Notes: a model not told the origin generated them from the sequence alone. A stretch of 64,000 nucleotides of DNA from Caulobacter henricii (GCF_001414055.1 NZ_CP013002.1:3348001-3412000), one strand, 5' to 3'. Counted from the first letter of the stretch, positions 10,332 to 22,426 are shown. Made by a program: numbers and translations.

Positions 10332-10645
10332 AGGGCGGCGAGGTCTGGCTGACCCGTCTGGATCCCACCGAAGGCAGCGAGATCCGCAAGACGCGGCCGT
10401 GCCTCATCGTCTCGCCCGATCGCCTGAGCCATCACGACATCTTCATCATCGCGCCGATGAGTTCCGGGGATGCGAAGGCGCGCTTTCGCATTGAGGTCGA
10501 GTTCCAGGGCCGGGCGGGTCGGGTCTTGCCGGATCAGGTGCGAGCCATGGTGAAAAACCGGCCGATCCGACGGCTCGGACGGCAGGACGACGAGGCCCTG
10601 TATCAGGTCCTGAGCGGGCTGCGTCTGATGTTTGAGCCAGACTGA
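10328..10645 (+). CDS. MazF/PemK-type endoribonuclease toxin
   Basis: 105 residues. KGGEVWLTRLDPTEGSEIRKTRPCLIVSP is the canonical PemK/MazF N-terminus, with the conserved Arg-Pro-Cys-Leu/Val strand. Later IIAPMSSGDAKARFRIEV and GRVLPDQVRAMVK follow the family pattern (S-T/S and the D-Q-R segment). The start is GTG at 10328, overlapping the antitoxin TGA; a TTG one codon earlier (10325) is possible. Toxins of this family cut mRNA at short sequence motifs. All expected elements look intact. Confidence 0.9.
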   Translation: MKGGEVWLTRLDPTEGSEIRKTRPCLIVSPDRLSHHDIFIIAPMSSGDAKARFRIEVEFQGRAGRVLPDQVRAMVKNRPIRRLGRQDDEALYQVLSGLRLMFEPD

Positions 10646-10681
10646 CAAGGCTTGCAGGATCGCCTCATTCGCGCGACGACC

Positions 10682-12535
10682 ATGACCATGCGGAAGATCC
10701 TGTTCCTCGCGGCCCTGGCCGCCCTGTCGCCGAGTGTCGTCATGTCCCAGACCCCTCCGACCGCCAAGGCCCCCTGGGACCAGCCCTTCCTGCCGCCCGC
10801 GCCGGCCTGGCAGGGCGCCAGCCAGGCCCTGCTGCGCGACGGGTCCGATCCGTGGGTGACGGCGTTCGAGGCCGATCCAGCCCATGACTTCAGCCCCAAC
10901 TATGTCGAGACCCGCAAATGGTTCGACCGGCTGGACAAGGCCTCAAGCCTGATCCGCATCGAAGCGTTCGGGACCTCGCCTGAAGGCCGCGAGATCTATG
11001 CGGTGATCGCCTCCAAGGACGGAGCCAAGCTCGACCCCAGGAAGCCGCTGCTGCTGGTCCAGGCCGGCATCCATCCGGGCGAGATCGACGGCAAGGACGC
11101 CGGCATGATGCTGCTGCGCGACATCGCCTTCCCCAATGGGGCCTTCCCCGCCAAGGACGCGCTGCTCGACAAGGTCAACCTGCTGCTGATCCCGATCCTG
11201 TCGGTCGACGGCCATGAGCGGGCCTCCGCCTATAGCCGCCCCAACCAGCGCGGCCCCCGCATCCAGGGCTGGCGAAATACGGCGACCAACCAGAACCTCA
11301 ACCGCGACTTCATGAAGCTCGACCAGCCGGAAATGCAGGCGCTGAAGCGTCTGCAGGCCAAGTACCGGGCCGATCTCTATGTCGATGTCCATGTCACCGA
11401 CGGCATGGACTACCAGTATGACGTCACCTACGGCTTCAATGGTGAGAACGGCGTCTGGAGCCGCTCGCCGACCATTGCCCAATGGCTGAACGGGGTGCTC
11501 AAGCCCGCCCTCAACCAGGGCCTCGAAGCCCAGGGTCACATTCCCGGCGAGCTGGTGTTCGGCATCGACGAGCACAATCCCAAGGCCGGTTTCTCGGACG
11601 GCGGCCTGGGCGAGCGCTTCTCCAATGGCTGGGGCGCGGCGGCCCATGTCCCGACCATCCTGATCGAGAACCACAGCCTCAAGCCCCACGCCCAGCGCGT
11701 GCTCGGAACCTATGTGCTGATCGAAACCGCCCTGAAGCTGCTGGCCGAAAAGGGCGGCGACCTGAGATCGGCCATCGCCGCCGACAGCGCCCTGCGCCCG
11801 GTCGAGATCCCGGCCAATTTCGTCGCCGATCCCAAGCCTGCCTATACGCGCACCTTCAAGGGCATCCTCTACGAGACCTATGACAGCCCGGCCTCGGGCC
11901 GGAAGGAGATCCGCTGGCTGGGGGAGCCTGACCCGGAGCTTTGGCAAGTTCCGTTCTATGGCTCCAAGCCGTCCCTGACCCTGAAACGGCCCACCGCCTA
12001 TTATGTCCCCAGCTATCGCGCCGATCTGATCGAACGACTCAAGCTGCACGGCGTGACGGTCGAGCCCCTGGCGGCCGCCAGGACCCTGCCGGTCGAGATG
12101 CTGCGCCTGACCGACCCCAAGCTGGCGACTCGCGCCAATGAGGGTCACGTCCAGATCACCGTCACCCAGGTCAAGGCCGAGACCCGCGACTGGACCTTCC
12201 CGGCCGGATCGGTGCGGGTGCCGACCGACCAGCCTCTGGGCGACCTCGTCGTGCTGCTGCTGGAGCCGCAATCCAGCGAGAGCTTCTTCGCCTGGGGCAT
12301 GGTGCCCGAGGTGCTGAGCCGGGTCGAATATATCGAGGGCTATGCCATCGCACCCCTGGCCGAAAAGATGATGGCGGCGGATCCTGCGCTCAAAGCCGAG
12401 TTCGAGGAGAAGCTGGCGGCCGACCCGAAATTCGCGGCCGATCCGGAAGCGCGCCTCTCATGGTTCTACCGCCGGACACCCTTCTATGACGACCGCCACC
12501 TGCTCTACCCGATCGCGCGTGAACTCGCCCTATAG
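10682..12535 (+). CDS. Secreted M14-family zinc carboxypeptidase-like protein
   Basis: A 617-residue exported peptidase. The ATG at 10682 gives an N-terminal signal peptide (MTMRKILFLAALAALSP) cleaved near VVMSQT; a TTG 30 bases upstream would only add a basic leader. The M14 zinc site shows as GIHPGEIDGKDAG near residue 131 (HxxE) and YVDVHVTDG near residue 237 (third His), and the region ILIENHSLKPHAQR may carry the catalytic Glu area. The protein continues with about 250 residues beyond the peptidase domain, as in M14 proteins of Caulobacterales and Xanthomonadales. Periplasmic or secreted peptide scavenging is likely; specificity is unknown. Confidence 0.88.
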   Translation: MTMRKILFLAALAALSPSVVMSQTPPTAKAPWDQPFLPPAPAWQGASQALLRDGSDPWVTAFEADPAHDFSPNYVETRKWFDRLDKASSLIRIEAFGTSPEGREIYAVIASKDGAKLDPRKPLLLVQAGIHPGEIDGKDAGMMLLRDIAFPNGAFPAKDALLDKVNLLLIPILSVDGHERASAYSRPNQRGPRIQGWRNTATNQNLNRDFMKLDQPEMQALKRLQAKYRADLYVDVHVTDGMDYQYDVTYGFNGENGVWSRSPTIAQWLNGVLKPALNQGLEAQGHIPGELVFGIDEHNPKAGFSDGGLGERFSNGWGAAAHVPTILIENHSLKPHAQRVLGTYVLIETALKLLAEKGGDLRSAIAADSALRPVEIPANFVADPKPAYTRTFKGILYETYDSPASGRKEIRWLGEPDPELWQVPFYGSKPSLTLKRPTAYYVPSYRADLIERLKLHGVTVEPLAAARTLPVEMLRLTDPKLATRANEGHVQITVTQVKAETRDWTFPAGSVRVPTDQPLGDLVVLLLEPQSSESFFAWGMVPEVLSRVEYIEGYAIAPLAEKMMAADPALKAEFEEKLAADPKFAADPEARLSWFYRRTPFYDDRHLLYPIARELAL

Positions 12536-12619
12536 GGCAGGTCGCTTGCATCCGGGCGCGGGAGCGGGCTTTTATGCCGCCTCGCCCGGACGGCGAGTTG
12601 GAAATTGCAGGGTTCTCTG

Positions 12620-13021
12620 ATGGATACGATCACTTCGGGTCATGCCGCCGCCCTCTGGGCAGGCCTGCACGTCTTCCTGATGCTGACCCTGTCGCTGCTG
12701 GTCGTGCGCCTGCGCCAGAAGCACAAGGTCTCGCTCGGCGACGAAGGCATTCCCGAACTGGCGCGCGCCATCCGTGCCTTCGGCAATGCCACCGAGTATG
12801 TGCCCACCGGCCTGATCGCCCTGGTGGTTCTGGCGGTGGTCGGGGCCCCGCCCCTGGCGATCCATGTGGCCGGCTTTGTGCTGTTCTCCGGCCGCCTGGT
12901 CCATGCGGTCGGCCTGTCCAGCAGCGGCGGGGCCTCGATCCCGCGCGCCCTCGGCATGGTGGCTACCTGGCTGGCCTATATCTTCGTCGGCGTGGCCCTG
13001 CTGTTCTACGCCATCGCCTGA
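12620..13021 (+). CDS. MAPEG-family membrane protein
   Basis: A 133-residue protein with four predicted helices. The second block RAFGNATEYVPTGLIAL carries the conserved R-x(2)-N-x(2)-E-Y/N-x-P signature of MAPEG proteins (glutathione-dependent membrane-associated enzymes), and HAVGLSSSGG follows as usual. ATG at 12620 starts MDTITSGHAAALWAGLHVF, which places the first helix at the N-terminus. Bacterial members are presumed glutathione transferase/peroxidase-like, but the substrate here is unknown. A glutathione synthesis gene (gshA) is present elsewhere in the window. Confidence 0.88.
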   Translation: MDTITSGHAAALWAGLHVFLMLTLSLLVVRLRQKHKVSLGDEGIPELARAIRAFGNATEYVPTGLIALVVLAVVGAPPLAIHVAGFVLFSGRLVHAVGLSSSGGASIPRALGMVATWLAYIFVGVALLFYAIA

Positions 13022-13071
13022 AGCCGCCAGGGCACCTTGCCCGGCACCATAGGCCTCGTCCATAAGACGCC

Positions 13072-14403
13072 ATGGACGATAATCTGCTGAACGACGTGGT
13101 CTCGGCCGCACTCAAGGCTGGGGCCGATACGGCCGAAGCCGTCTTCGCCGAGCGCAAATCCCTTTCCGTCAGTGTTCGCCTGGGCGAACTGGAAGAGGTC
13201 GAACGCGAAGAGGCCCGCGATCTGGGCCTGCGCGTGTTCATCGGCCAGCGCAGCGCAACGGTCTCGGGCTCGGACATTTCCAGCGAGGCCCGCGCCAAGC
13301 TGATCGAGCGTGCGGTGGCCATGGCCCGGCTGGCACCCGAGGATCCCTATGCGAGCCTCGCGCCCGGTGATCGCATGGCCAGAGGACCGTTCCCCGAACT
13401 CGATCTGATCGACACCTATGAGCCGACCGCCGAGACCCTGGAAACCCAGGCGCGCCTCGCCGAAGAGGGGGCCCGCTCGGTCGAGGGCGTAACCAATTCC
13501 GATGGCGGTACGGCCAGCTGGAGCGCCGCGACCTGGCGCCTGGTCACCAGTGCCGGCTTTTCCGGAGCCCATGCCGCCACCGGCCATTCCCTGTCCTGCT
13601 CGGCCATTGCCGGCGAGGGCGCGGGCATGGAGCGGGGCGGCGAAGGCCGTTCGACCCGTCACTTCGCCGATCTGCCGGGTGCCGGCGATATCGGTCGCGA
13701 GGCGGGCCGTTCGGCAGTCGTGCGGCTCAATGCCCGCAAGATCGCCTCGACCACCGCGCCGGTGATCTTCGAAAACCGCCTGGCCATGTCACTGATCGGT
13801 CCGCTGCTCGGGGCCATTTCCGGTCCCTCGATCGCGCGCGGATCGTCCTTCCTGAAAGACAAGCTGAACCAGCAGGTCTTCGCCCGGGGCGTCAGCCTGA
13901 TCGAGGACCCACACCGGGTGCGCGGCCTGGGTTCGGCCCCCTTCGATGACGAGGGCGTTGCCACCGTCCGCCGGGCCCTGATCGACGACGGCGTCCTGAC
14001 CACCTGGCTGCTCAATACCAGCAGTGCCAAACAGCTGGGCCTTGAGACAACCGGCCATGCCTCGCGCGGTCTGGCGGGTCCTTCGGGCGTCTCGACCAGC
14101 AACCTGACCCTGTCGACGGGGACGCGCGATCAGGCCGGACTGATGGCCGATGCCGGGACGGGTCTACTGGTCACCTCGATGTTCGGCCCCGCGCTGAACG
14201 GCAATACCGGCGACTGGTCGGTGGGCTGTTCGGGCCTGTGGTTCGAGAACGGCGAGATCACCGGGCCTGTCACGGAGATCACCGTGGCCGGAAACCTGAT
14301 CGACATCTATGCCCGCCTGATTCCGGGCACGGACCTGGAGTTCCGCGGTGCCAATAATGCGCCGTCCATCCTCGTCGACGGTCTGGCCATCGCCGGCAAA
14401 TGA
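13072..14403 (+). CDS. pmbA: PmbA/TldE subunit of the TldD/TldE metalloprotease
   Basis: 443 residues. In E. coli TldD/TldE is a heterodimeric zinc protease that matures microcin B17 and degrades CcdA; TldE (PmbA) lacks the catalytic zinc motif. Here the N-terminal modulator-of-gyrase fold (DTAEAVFAERKSLSVSVRLGELEEVEREE), the central RKIASTTAPVIFEN segment and the C-terminal EITGPVTEITVAGNL strand match PmbA. No HExxxH motif is visible, consistent with TldE rather than TldD. No tldD in the window. Stop overlaps the next gene start (ATGA). Confidence 0.93.
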   Translation: MDDNLLNDVVSAALKAGADTAEAVFAERKSLSVSVRLGELEEVEREEARDLGLRVFIGQRSATVSGSDISSEARAKLIERAVAMARLAPEDPYASLAPGDRMARGPFPELDLIDTYEPTAETLETQARLAEEGARSVEGVTNSDGGTASWSAATWRLVTSAGFSGAHAATGHSLSCSAIAGEGAGMERGGEGRSTRHFADLPGAGDIGREAGRSAVVRLNARKIASTTAPVIFENRLAMSLIGPLLGAISGPSIARGSSFLKDKLNQQVFARGVSLIEDPHRVRGLGSAPFDDEGVATVRRALIDDGVLTTWLLNTSSAKQLGLETTGHASRGLAGPSGVSTSNLTLSTGTRDQAGLMADAGTGLLVTSMFGPALNGNTGDWSVGCSGLWFENGEITGPVTEITVAGNLIDIYARLIPGTDLEFRGANNAPSILVDGLAIAGK

Positions 14404-15179
14404 CCGATCTGGATCTGATCCTCGACGCGGCGCGAGAGGCGGGCGAGCTGGCCCTCAAGGCGCGCGCCGGGGGTCTGAAGATCTGGTCCAAGGACGGCGG
14501 CTCACCGGTGACCGACGCCGATCTGGCCGTCGATACCCTGCTGAAGACGCGCCTGCGGGCCGCCCGGCCCGACTATGGCTGGCTGTCGGAAGAAACCGTC
14601 GATGATCCGGCCCGCCTGACGACGACGCGCCAGTTCGTGGTCGACCCGATCGACGGCACGGTCGCCTTCATGAAGAACAAGCCGTGGTTCGCCGTGTCTA
14701 TTGCCGTGGTCGAGAACGGCCGGCCGATCGCCGGTGTCGTCCATGCCCCGGCCCTGAACGAGACCTATTCGGCCCGACACGGAGGCGGGGCGACGCTCAA
14801 TGGCATGGCCATTTCGCCGAGCGACACCGACGATCTCGAGGACGCCGCCATGCTGGGTGACGCCAAGATGTTCGTGCACCCGGCCTGGACGACCCCTTGG
14901 CCCGCCATGCGGGTCGAGAGCCGCAACTCGATCGCCTATCGGGTCTGTCTGGTCGCCGCCGGGGCTTTCGATGCGGCCGTCGCCCTGTCCCCCAAGAGCG
15001 AGTGGGATGTCGCCGCAGCCGATCTGATCCGCACGGAGGCCGGTGCCTGGTTATCGGACCACAAGGGCAATCCCTACCGCTATAATCGCCCTGTTCCGCT
15101 GGTTCCGAGCCTGGTTTGCGCCAATGCGACACTCGCGCCATTGATCCTTAACCGTGTCGGGCATATCGACCTGCCATAA
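14400..15179 (+). CDS. Inositol monophosphatase-family phosphatase (IMPase/CysQ-like)
   Basis: 259 residues. The metal-binding motif reads DPIDGTVAFMKNKPWF near residues 83-98 (family D-P-I/L-D-G-T), and a second motif WDVAAADLIRTEAGAW is near residue 202. The usual DGT-T-NF is replaced by DGTVAF, as in CysQ-like and sugar-phosphatase branches. Substrates of this family include myo-inositol phosphate, 3'-phosphoadenosine phosphate and nucleotide sugars' phosphates, so the exact one is open. Overlaps pmbA by four bases and is co-transcribed with it; DUF4170 follows 30 bases on. Confidence 0.87.
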   Translation: MTDLDLILDAAREAGELALKARAGGLKIWSKDGGSPVTDADLAVDTLLKTRLRAARPDYGWLSEETVDDPARLTTTRQFVVDPIDGTVAFMKNKPWFAVSIAVVENGRPIAGVVHAPALNETYSARHGGGATLNGMAISPSDTDDLEDAAMLGDAKMFVHPAWTTPWPAMRVESRNSIAYRVCLVAAGAFDAAVALSPKSEWDVAAADLIRTEAGAWLSDHKGNPYRYNRPVPLVPSLVCANATLAPLILNRVGHIDLP

Positions 15180-15209
15180 AGATAATTCCTCGCAGGAACG
15201 TGCCCCACC

Positions 15210-15434
15210 ATGCCCGATAAGCAGCTTCTCCATCTCGTTGTCGGCGGCGAACTGAAGGATGTCTCCGACATCGAGTTCCGCGATCTCGACAAGGTCGAGT
15301 TCGTCGGTGCCTATGCCACCTATGCCGACGCCCACAAGGCGTGGAAGGCCAAGGCCCAGGCCACCGTCGACAATGCCCACGCGCGCTATTTCATCATCCA
15401 TGCCCACAAGCTTCTGGATCCGAGCCTGGGCTGA
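15210..15434 (+). CDS. DUF4170 protein
   Basis: 74 residues, MPDKQLLHLVVGGELKDVSD, with the DUF4170 pattern FVGAYATYADAHKAWKAKAQATVDNAHARYFIIHAHKLLDP covering most of the protein. These small alphaproteobacterial proteins have no known function and commonly follow an IMPase gene, as here. Preceded by an AGGAA-type ribosome-binding site and followed by a dispersed repeat that may end the transcript. Confidence 0.88.
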   Translation: MPDKQLLHLVVGGELKDVSDIEFRDLDKVEFVGAYATYADAHKAWKAKAQATVDNAHARYFIIHAHKLLDPSLG

Positions 15435-15447
15435 ACTGCTGATAGGT

Positions 15448-15555
15448 CCTCCCCCTCTGGGGGAGGTGGCCCGGAGGGCCGGAGGGGGCTAACTCGGCAA
15501 CCGCTGCGAAGACCCCCTCAGTCGCTCCGCGACAGCTCCCCCTAAAGGGGAGCAG
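15448..15555. repeat. Dispersed GC-rich intergenic repeat, family A
   Basis: Opens with CCTCCCCC-tct-GGGGGAGG, continues with GGCCCGGAGGGCCGGAGGGGGC and the core CCCCCTCAGTCGCTCCGCG, and closes with CTCCCC-taaa-GGGGAG. The same architecture occurs at 22318-22426 and, as variants, at 24876-25028, 50931-51034 and 63116-63232. Lies between convergent genes, where the stems could terminate both transcripts. Confidence 0.8.
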
Positions 15556-16236
15556 CTATTCCCGGCGCAGAAGCTTGTCGGTCAGGAGCTTGCCCAGCAT
15601 CCCGGCGCGGAAAGTCTTTTTCATCGCCACGGGATCGTAGTCGTCGCTTTCGACCCAGTCGGTAAAGGTCAGGCCCTTGGGCTCGCCCCGCTCCAGATAC
15701 TGTTCGAACACATAGTCCAGCACACCGGTATTGCCGGCCTTGATGTGCAGATAGCGCGGCGACAGCTCCTTCATCGCCTCGCGGATCGGCAGGCCGAGGC
15801 GGTAGTGGGCATAGAGCACACTCATGATCCCGGCCCGGTCAGCGCCCGACTTGCAGTGGATCAGGGCCGGATATTCGAGCGTTTCGAACAAGAGTTTGGC
15901 CCCGCGCACCCGTTCGCGGATCGGCACCTCGCGCGAGGTGATGGTGAAGTCGACCAGGTTGAGGCCCAGGCGCTCGCAAGCGTCCTTCTCCAGGGCATAG
16001 AAGCTTCCGTCGAACCCGCCCCGCAGATTGACGATGGTCTTGATGCCACGCTTCTTCCACCAGGCCAGCTGGAAGGGCCAGGGCTGGTTGGCGCGCACCA
16101 GTTCAGGGCTGACCCAATGGGCGTTGGAGAACCCGACCCTGAGATAGGCATGGTCGTTCCACAGATAGTGGAGATAGGTCTGGAATCGGCCCCACGGCGT
16201 GGTCAGGTCGAACTTGGCCAAGTGGCGTCCCCTCAA
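15556..16236 (-). CDS. Cys-based protein tyrosine/dual-specificity-type phosphatase
   Basis: 226 residues. The phosphatase loop IHCKSGADRAG (near residues 124-134) is the C-x5-R signature (HCxxGxxR) of the DSP/PTP superfamily, with a preceding IKTIVNLRGG strand as in bacterial tyrosine phosphatases acting on lipid-linked or protein substrates. An Asp general acid candidate lies in LVDFTITSRE. No signal peptide. The N-terminal 60 residues are aromatic (YLHYLWNDHAYLR). Divergent from the MsbA-like gene next door, which hints at, but does not show, a role in envelope metabolism. Confidence 0.86.
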   Translation of the reverse strand: MRGRHLAKFDLTTPWGRFQTYLHYLWNDHAYLRVGFSNAHWVSPELVRANQPWPFQLAWWKKRGIKTIVNLRGGFDGSFYALEKDACERLGLNLVDFTITSREVPIRERVRGAKLLFETLEYPALIHCKSGADRAGIMSVLYAHYRLGLPIREAMKELSPRYLHIKAGNTGVLDYVFEQYLERGEPKGLTFTDWVESDDYDPVAMKKTFRAGMLGKLLTDKLLRRE

Positions 16237-16351
16237 TGTCCGCGCCTAGGTAGGATAGACCGGCGTCTTTTGCAAAACGCCCTGTCGTTTCCATCCCGAC
16301 TGATGCGCCCGCGTCCTTGACAGCTTGGCCCCGACGTCCGACCCCTCGCCC

Positions 16352-18126
<1,775 letters not shown>

Positions 18127-18130
<4 letters not shown>

Positions 18131-18852
18131 AGCCGCTGCGCTCCCCCCTGGTCATGGGCCTGCTGGTCAGGCTGATGTCGGGCTATCTGGCCCTGACCTA
18201 TCGCACCCTGCGCTGGACCCATGAGGGCCAGTCGATCGCCGAGCAGGTCTGGGCCGAAAGTCTCGCCAGACGGTCCGGTGCCATTCTCGCCCTGTGGCAC
18301 TCCCGCGTTCCGGTGGGGCCTGCCACCTGGCCTCAGGGGCCTGACAAGCCGGAAATCCGGGTTCTTGTCAGCCAGTCCCGCGACGGCGAGTTCATCGCCC
18401 GGGTCATCGCCAGGCTGGGCCTGCCTGCGATCCGGGGCTCCTCGCTGAAGAAGACCGACACGGCCAAGAACAAGGGCGGCGAGCAGGCCTTCCGCGACAT
18501 GGTCAAGTGGGTCAAGGACGGTGGGGCCATGGCCATTACCCCTGACGGTCCACGCGGCCCGGTCGAGGTTCTGCAAAAGGGTGCCGTGGCCCTGGCCCGG
18601 GTCAGTGGCGCTCCGGTGCTGTTCGTCGGCGTGGCGATGAAGCCCTGCCTGCGACTGGGCACATGGGACCGCACCATCATCCCCCTGCCCTTTGCCCGGG
18701 CGGCCATGGTCTGGGACGGCCCGACCACCGCCGGTCGTGACGACGATCCGGACAGTCTGGCCCTGGCCTGGGGCGAGCGCCTGTCGGCCGTCTCACGCCG
18801 GGCGGAAGCGCTGGTGGGGGAGGTCGATGGAACGCCTCAAAACCCCCTCTGA
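18127..18852 (+). CDS. DUF374-type lysophospholipid acyltransferase-like protein
   Basis: 241 residues. The DUF374 family (COG2121) pattern is clear: AILALWHSRVPVG (His-containing motif near residue 58), VLVSQSRDGEFIARVIARLG, IRGSSLKKTD, GGAMAITPDGPRGPVEVLQKGAVALA. The family is related to the lysophospholipid acyltransferases and lies in lipid A gene clusters of alphaproteobacteria; the exact acyl donor and acceptor are unknown. An N-terminal hydrophobic helix (LVMGLLVRLMSGYLAL) anchors it to the inner membrane. Translationally coupled to msbA. Confidence 0.88.
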
Positions 18853-18854
18853 CC

Positions 18855-18982
18855 CGCTCTCCCCGGCGAAAGCCGGGGCCCAGATCGAACCCCGACCGCC
18901 GTCAATTCGGCTCAGGCAGAAGGCGCATCAGCTCCAAACTTCCCGGATGAATCTGGGTCCCGGCTTTCGCCGGGAAGAACGG
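18855..18982. repeat. Dispersed intergenic repeat, family B
   Basis: Begins CTCTCCCCGGCGAAAGCCGGGGCCCAGATC, a hairpin, and ends with its inverted partner GATGAATCTGGGTCCCGGCTTTCGCCGGG, with about 60 unrelated bases between. The same bracketed structure occurs at 55234-55368. Lies between the acyltransferase and the zinc exporter. Confidence 0.8.
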
Positions 18983-19034
18983 GATTGGAAGGGTCCGCCA
19001 TTGATCCGGCCCGCCCATGGTGGGATGTAGGGCC

Positions 19035-20044
<1,010 letters not shown>

Positions 20045-20048
<4 letters not shown>

Positions 20049-21301
20049 GCCTGCCGCTGTCGCTCTGGCTCTACCGGCTCGCCACGGCGGGTCTGGAACC
20101 CTTCGCGCCCCTGCTGCTGAAGCGCCGCGCGGCCAGGGGCAAGGAAGACCCGTCCCGCCTGCCGGAACGTCTGGCCCGCTCCAGCCTGCCCCGTCCGCCC
20201 GGGACCCTGGTCTGGCTGCACGGAGCCAGTGTCGGCGAGAGCCTGTCAATCCTGCCCCTGGTCGAGCGCCTGCGCGCCGAGCGGCCGGACGCCACGGTGC
20301 TGGTCAGCTCCGGCACCGTGACCTCGGCCGAGCTGCTGGCCCGGCGGCTGCCCCCGAGGGTGATCCATCAGTATGTGCCGGTCGACACGCCAGGCGGGGC
20401 CCGGCGGTTCATCGGCCACTGGCGGCCGGACCTCGCCGTCTTCGTCGAGAGCGAGCTGTGGCCCAACCTGCTGCTCGAAGCCAGGGCCGCCGGGACCCGG
20501 CTGGCCCTGGTCTCGGCCAAGCTGTCGGACAAGAGCTTCGAGGGCTGGCAGGCACGGCCGTTCGCGGCCCACCAGCTGTTCTCGGGCTTCGACCTGATCC
20601 TGGCCCAGGACAGCCGGGCCGCCGAACGCCTGGCCAGCCTCGGTGGCGGCGTCGCCGGCGAGGCTGATCTGAAGTTCGGGGCTGCGCCCCTGCCCGATGA
20701 CGCCGCCGAACTGGAGCGTCTGCAGTCCCTCCTGGCCGATCGTCCCCTGCTGCTGGCGGCCAGTACTCATCCGGGCGAGGATGAGATCGTGCTCGACGCC
20801 TTCGCCCCCCTGGCGGACCGGGCGCGGCTGGTGCTGGTGCCCCGGCATGTCGAGCGCGGCCCCGCCATCGTCGCCCAGGCCCTGGCACGGGGCCTGACCG
20901 TCAGCCTGCGCAGCATCGCGCCGGAGGCCTCGCCGGCCCAGGTTCTGGTCGCCGATACCCTGGGGGAGCTGGGCCTGTGGTTCCGCCTGGCCGACCTCGC
21001 CCTGGTCTGCGGCAGCCTGGTGCCCGGCATCGGCGGCCATAATCCGCTGGAGCCCGCTCGGCTGTCCTGCCCGATCCTGTCGGGCCCGCATGTCGAGAAC
21101 TGGCTGACCGCCTATGCTGATCTGTCGGCGGTCGAAGGCCTCGCCCTGGCCGATGCCGGCGTCCTGGCCGAGCGCCTGGCCGCCGCCCTGGCCGAACCCG
21201 CCGCCGGCAGGGCGCGGGCCGAACGTGCAGCGGCCTTCGTCGAAGCCCGCGACGCCGAGGCCCGGGCCGGCCTGACCCGCATCATCGAGCTTGTCCCATG
21301 A
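20045..21301 (+). CDS. waaA: 3-deoxy-D-manno-octulosonic acid (Kdo) transferase
   Basis: 418 residues. WaaA (KdtA) transfers Kdo from CMP-Kdo to lipid IVA. An N-terminal hydrophobic anchor is followed by the glycosyltransferase-N signature VWLHGASVGESLS (residues ~58-70), TVLVSSGTVTSAELLARRLP, the VFVESELWPNLL motif and, in the C-terminal lobe, GSLVPGIGGHNPLEPA. GTG start at 20045 overlaps the zinc exporter stop (GTGA); the ATGA overlap at the 3' end couples lpxK. All key motifs look intact. Confidence 0.95.
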
Positions 21302-22305
21302 AGCTGTCGACGCCCCGCTGGTGGTACCAAAGGTCCGGCGCGCCCTCGCCCATTACCCGCGCCCTGCTCACCCCCCTGTCCTGGATCTGGGCGGCCGCAA
21401 CGGCCCGCCGACTGGCCAGGGGCCCCGGGAGCGAGGTCGGGGCGGCGGTGATCTGCGTCGGCAATGTCACGGTCGGCGGGACCGGCAAGACCCCTATCGT
21501 CCGTGAACTGCTTCTGACCCTGACCCAGCGGGGGATCGAGGCCCACGGCCTCGCCCGCGGCCATGGCGGCAGCGACAGGGGCCCGACCCGCGTCGACGGG
21601 TCTCGCCATACGGCGCTGGAGGTCGGCGACGAACCGCTGATGCTGGCCCAAGACTTTCCGATGTGGATCGCCCGCGACCGCGTCGCCGGAGCCCATGCCG
21701 CCTCGGCGGCCGGGGCCAAGGCCATCGTCATGGATGACGGCCATCAGAACCCGGACATCCGCAAGACCCTGTCTCTGGTCGTGGTCGACGGCGAAACCCG
21801 CGAGGACGAGTGGCCCTTCGGCGATGGCCGGGTGTTTCCGGCCGGGCCGATGCGGGAGCCGCTCAAGGTCGGACTGGCCCGGGCCGATGCCGTGGTCCTG
21901 CTACTGCCCGCCGACCTGCCGACGGCTGATCCGAACCTGCTGGCCCTGTTCGGTGAAAAGCCGGTGCTGATCGCCAGACTGGAGCCGGCCGCGCCCGTTC
22001 CGCCGGGGCCCCAGATGGGGTTTGCCGGGGTCGGCAAGCCGTGGAAGGTCGAGCGCGCCCTGCTGGCCGCCGGCTGCCAGCTGGTCGATTTCGCGCCCTT
22101 CCCCGACCATGGCGTCTATGACGACGGGACCCTGAAGATGCTGGCCGACCGCGCGGCCCTGTTCGACGCCGGGCTGGTCACCACCGAGAAGGACTGGGTG
22201 CGGCTGTCGCCCGCCTGGCGCGACAGGGTCACGCCCTGGCCGGTCCGGGCCCGCTTCGAGGACGAGGCAGCCCTGGCGGCCGTGCTGGCGAAGGTGGGTT
22301 TGTAG
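21298..22305 (+). CDS. lpxK: Tetraacyldisaccharide 4'-kinase
   Basis: 335 residues. LpxK phosphorylates the 4' position of lipid A disaccharide. The P-loop is VGNVTVGGTGKTP near residues 53-65, with an N-terminal hydrophobic segment for membrane association (APSPITRALLTPLSWIW), KAIVMDDGHQNPDIRK (the D/H catalytic-region motif) and a C-terminal VTTEKDWVRL. Coupled to waaA by ATGA. Last gene of the lipid A cluster, followed by a family A repeat. Confidence 0.96.
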   Translation: MKLSTPRWWYQRSGAPSPITRALLTPLSWIWAAATARRLARGPGSEVGAAVICVGNVTVGGTGKTPIVRELLLTLTQRGIEAHGLARGHGGSDRGPTRVDGSRHTALEVGDEPLMLAQDFPMWIARDRVAGAHAASAAGAKAIVMDDGHQNPDIRKTLSLVVVDGETREDEWPFGDGRVFPAGPMREPLKVGLARADAVVLLLPADLPTADPNLLALFGEKPVLIARLEPAAPVPPGPQMGFAGVGKPWKVERALLAAGCQLVDFAPFPDHGVYDDGTLKMLADRAALFDAGLVTTEKDWVRLSPAWRDRVTPWPVRARFEDEAALAAVLAKVGL

Positions 22306-22317
22306 AAATCCCAAGAT

Positions 22318-22426
22318 CCTCCCCCTTCAGGGGGAGGTGGCCCAGAGGGCCGGAGGGGGCCAGCTCGGCCTGAGCCGCATTTGCCCCCTCAGTCGCTCCG
22401 CGACAGCTCCCCCAGAGGGGGAGCAG
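22318..22426. repeat. Dispersed GC-rich intergenic repeat, family A
   Basis: Near-identical in arrangement to the copy at 15448-15555: CCTCCCCCTTCAGGGGGAGG stem, GGCCCAGAGGGCCGGAGGGGGCC, CCCCCTCAGTCGCTCCGCG core, and a closing CTCCCCC-aga-GGGGGAG stem. Sits between the convergent lpxK and amidohydrolase genes. Confidence 0.8.

Noticed and set aside
19017..19034. GTG start for the zinc exporter 18 bases upstream
   Set aside because: It would add MVGCRA before the His-rich start MPHDHSG; the ATG at 19035 fits the family better.
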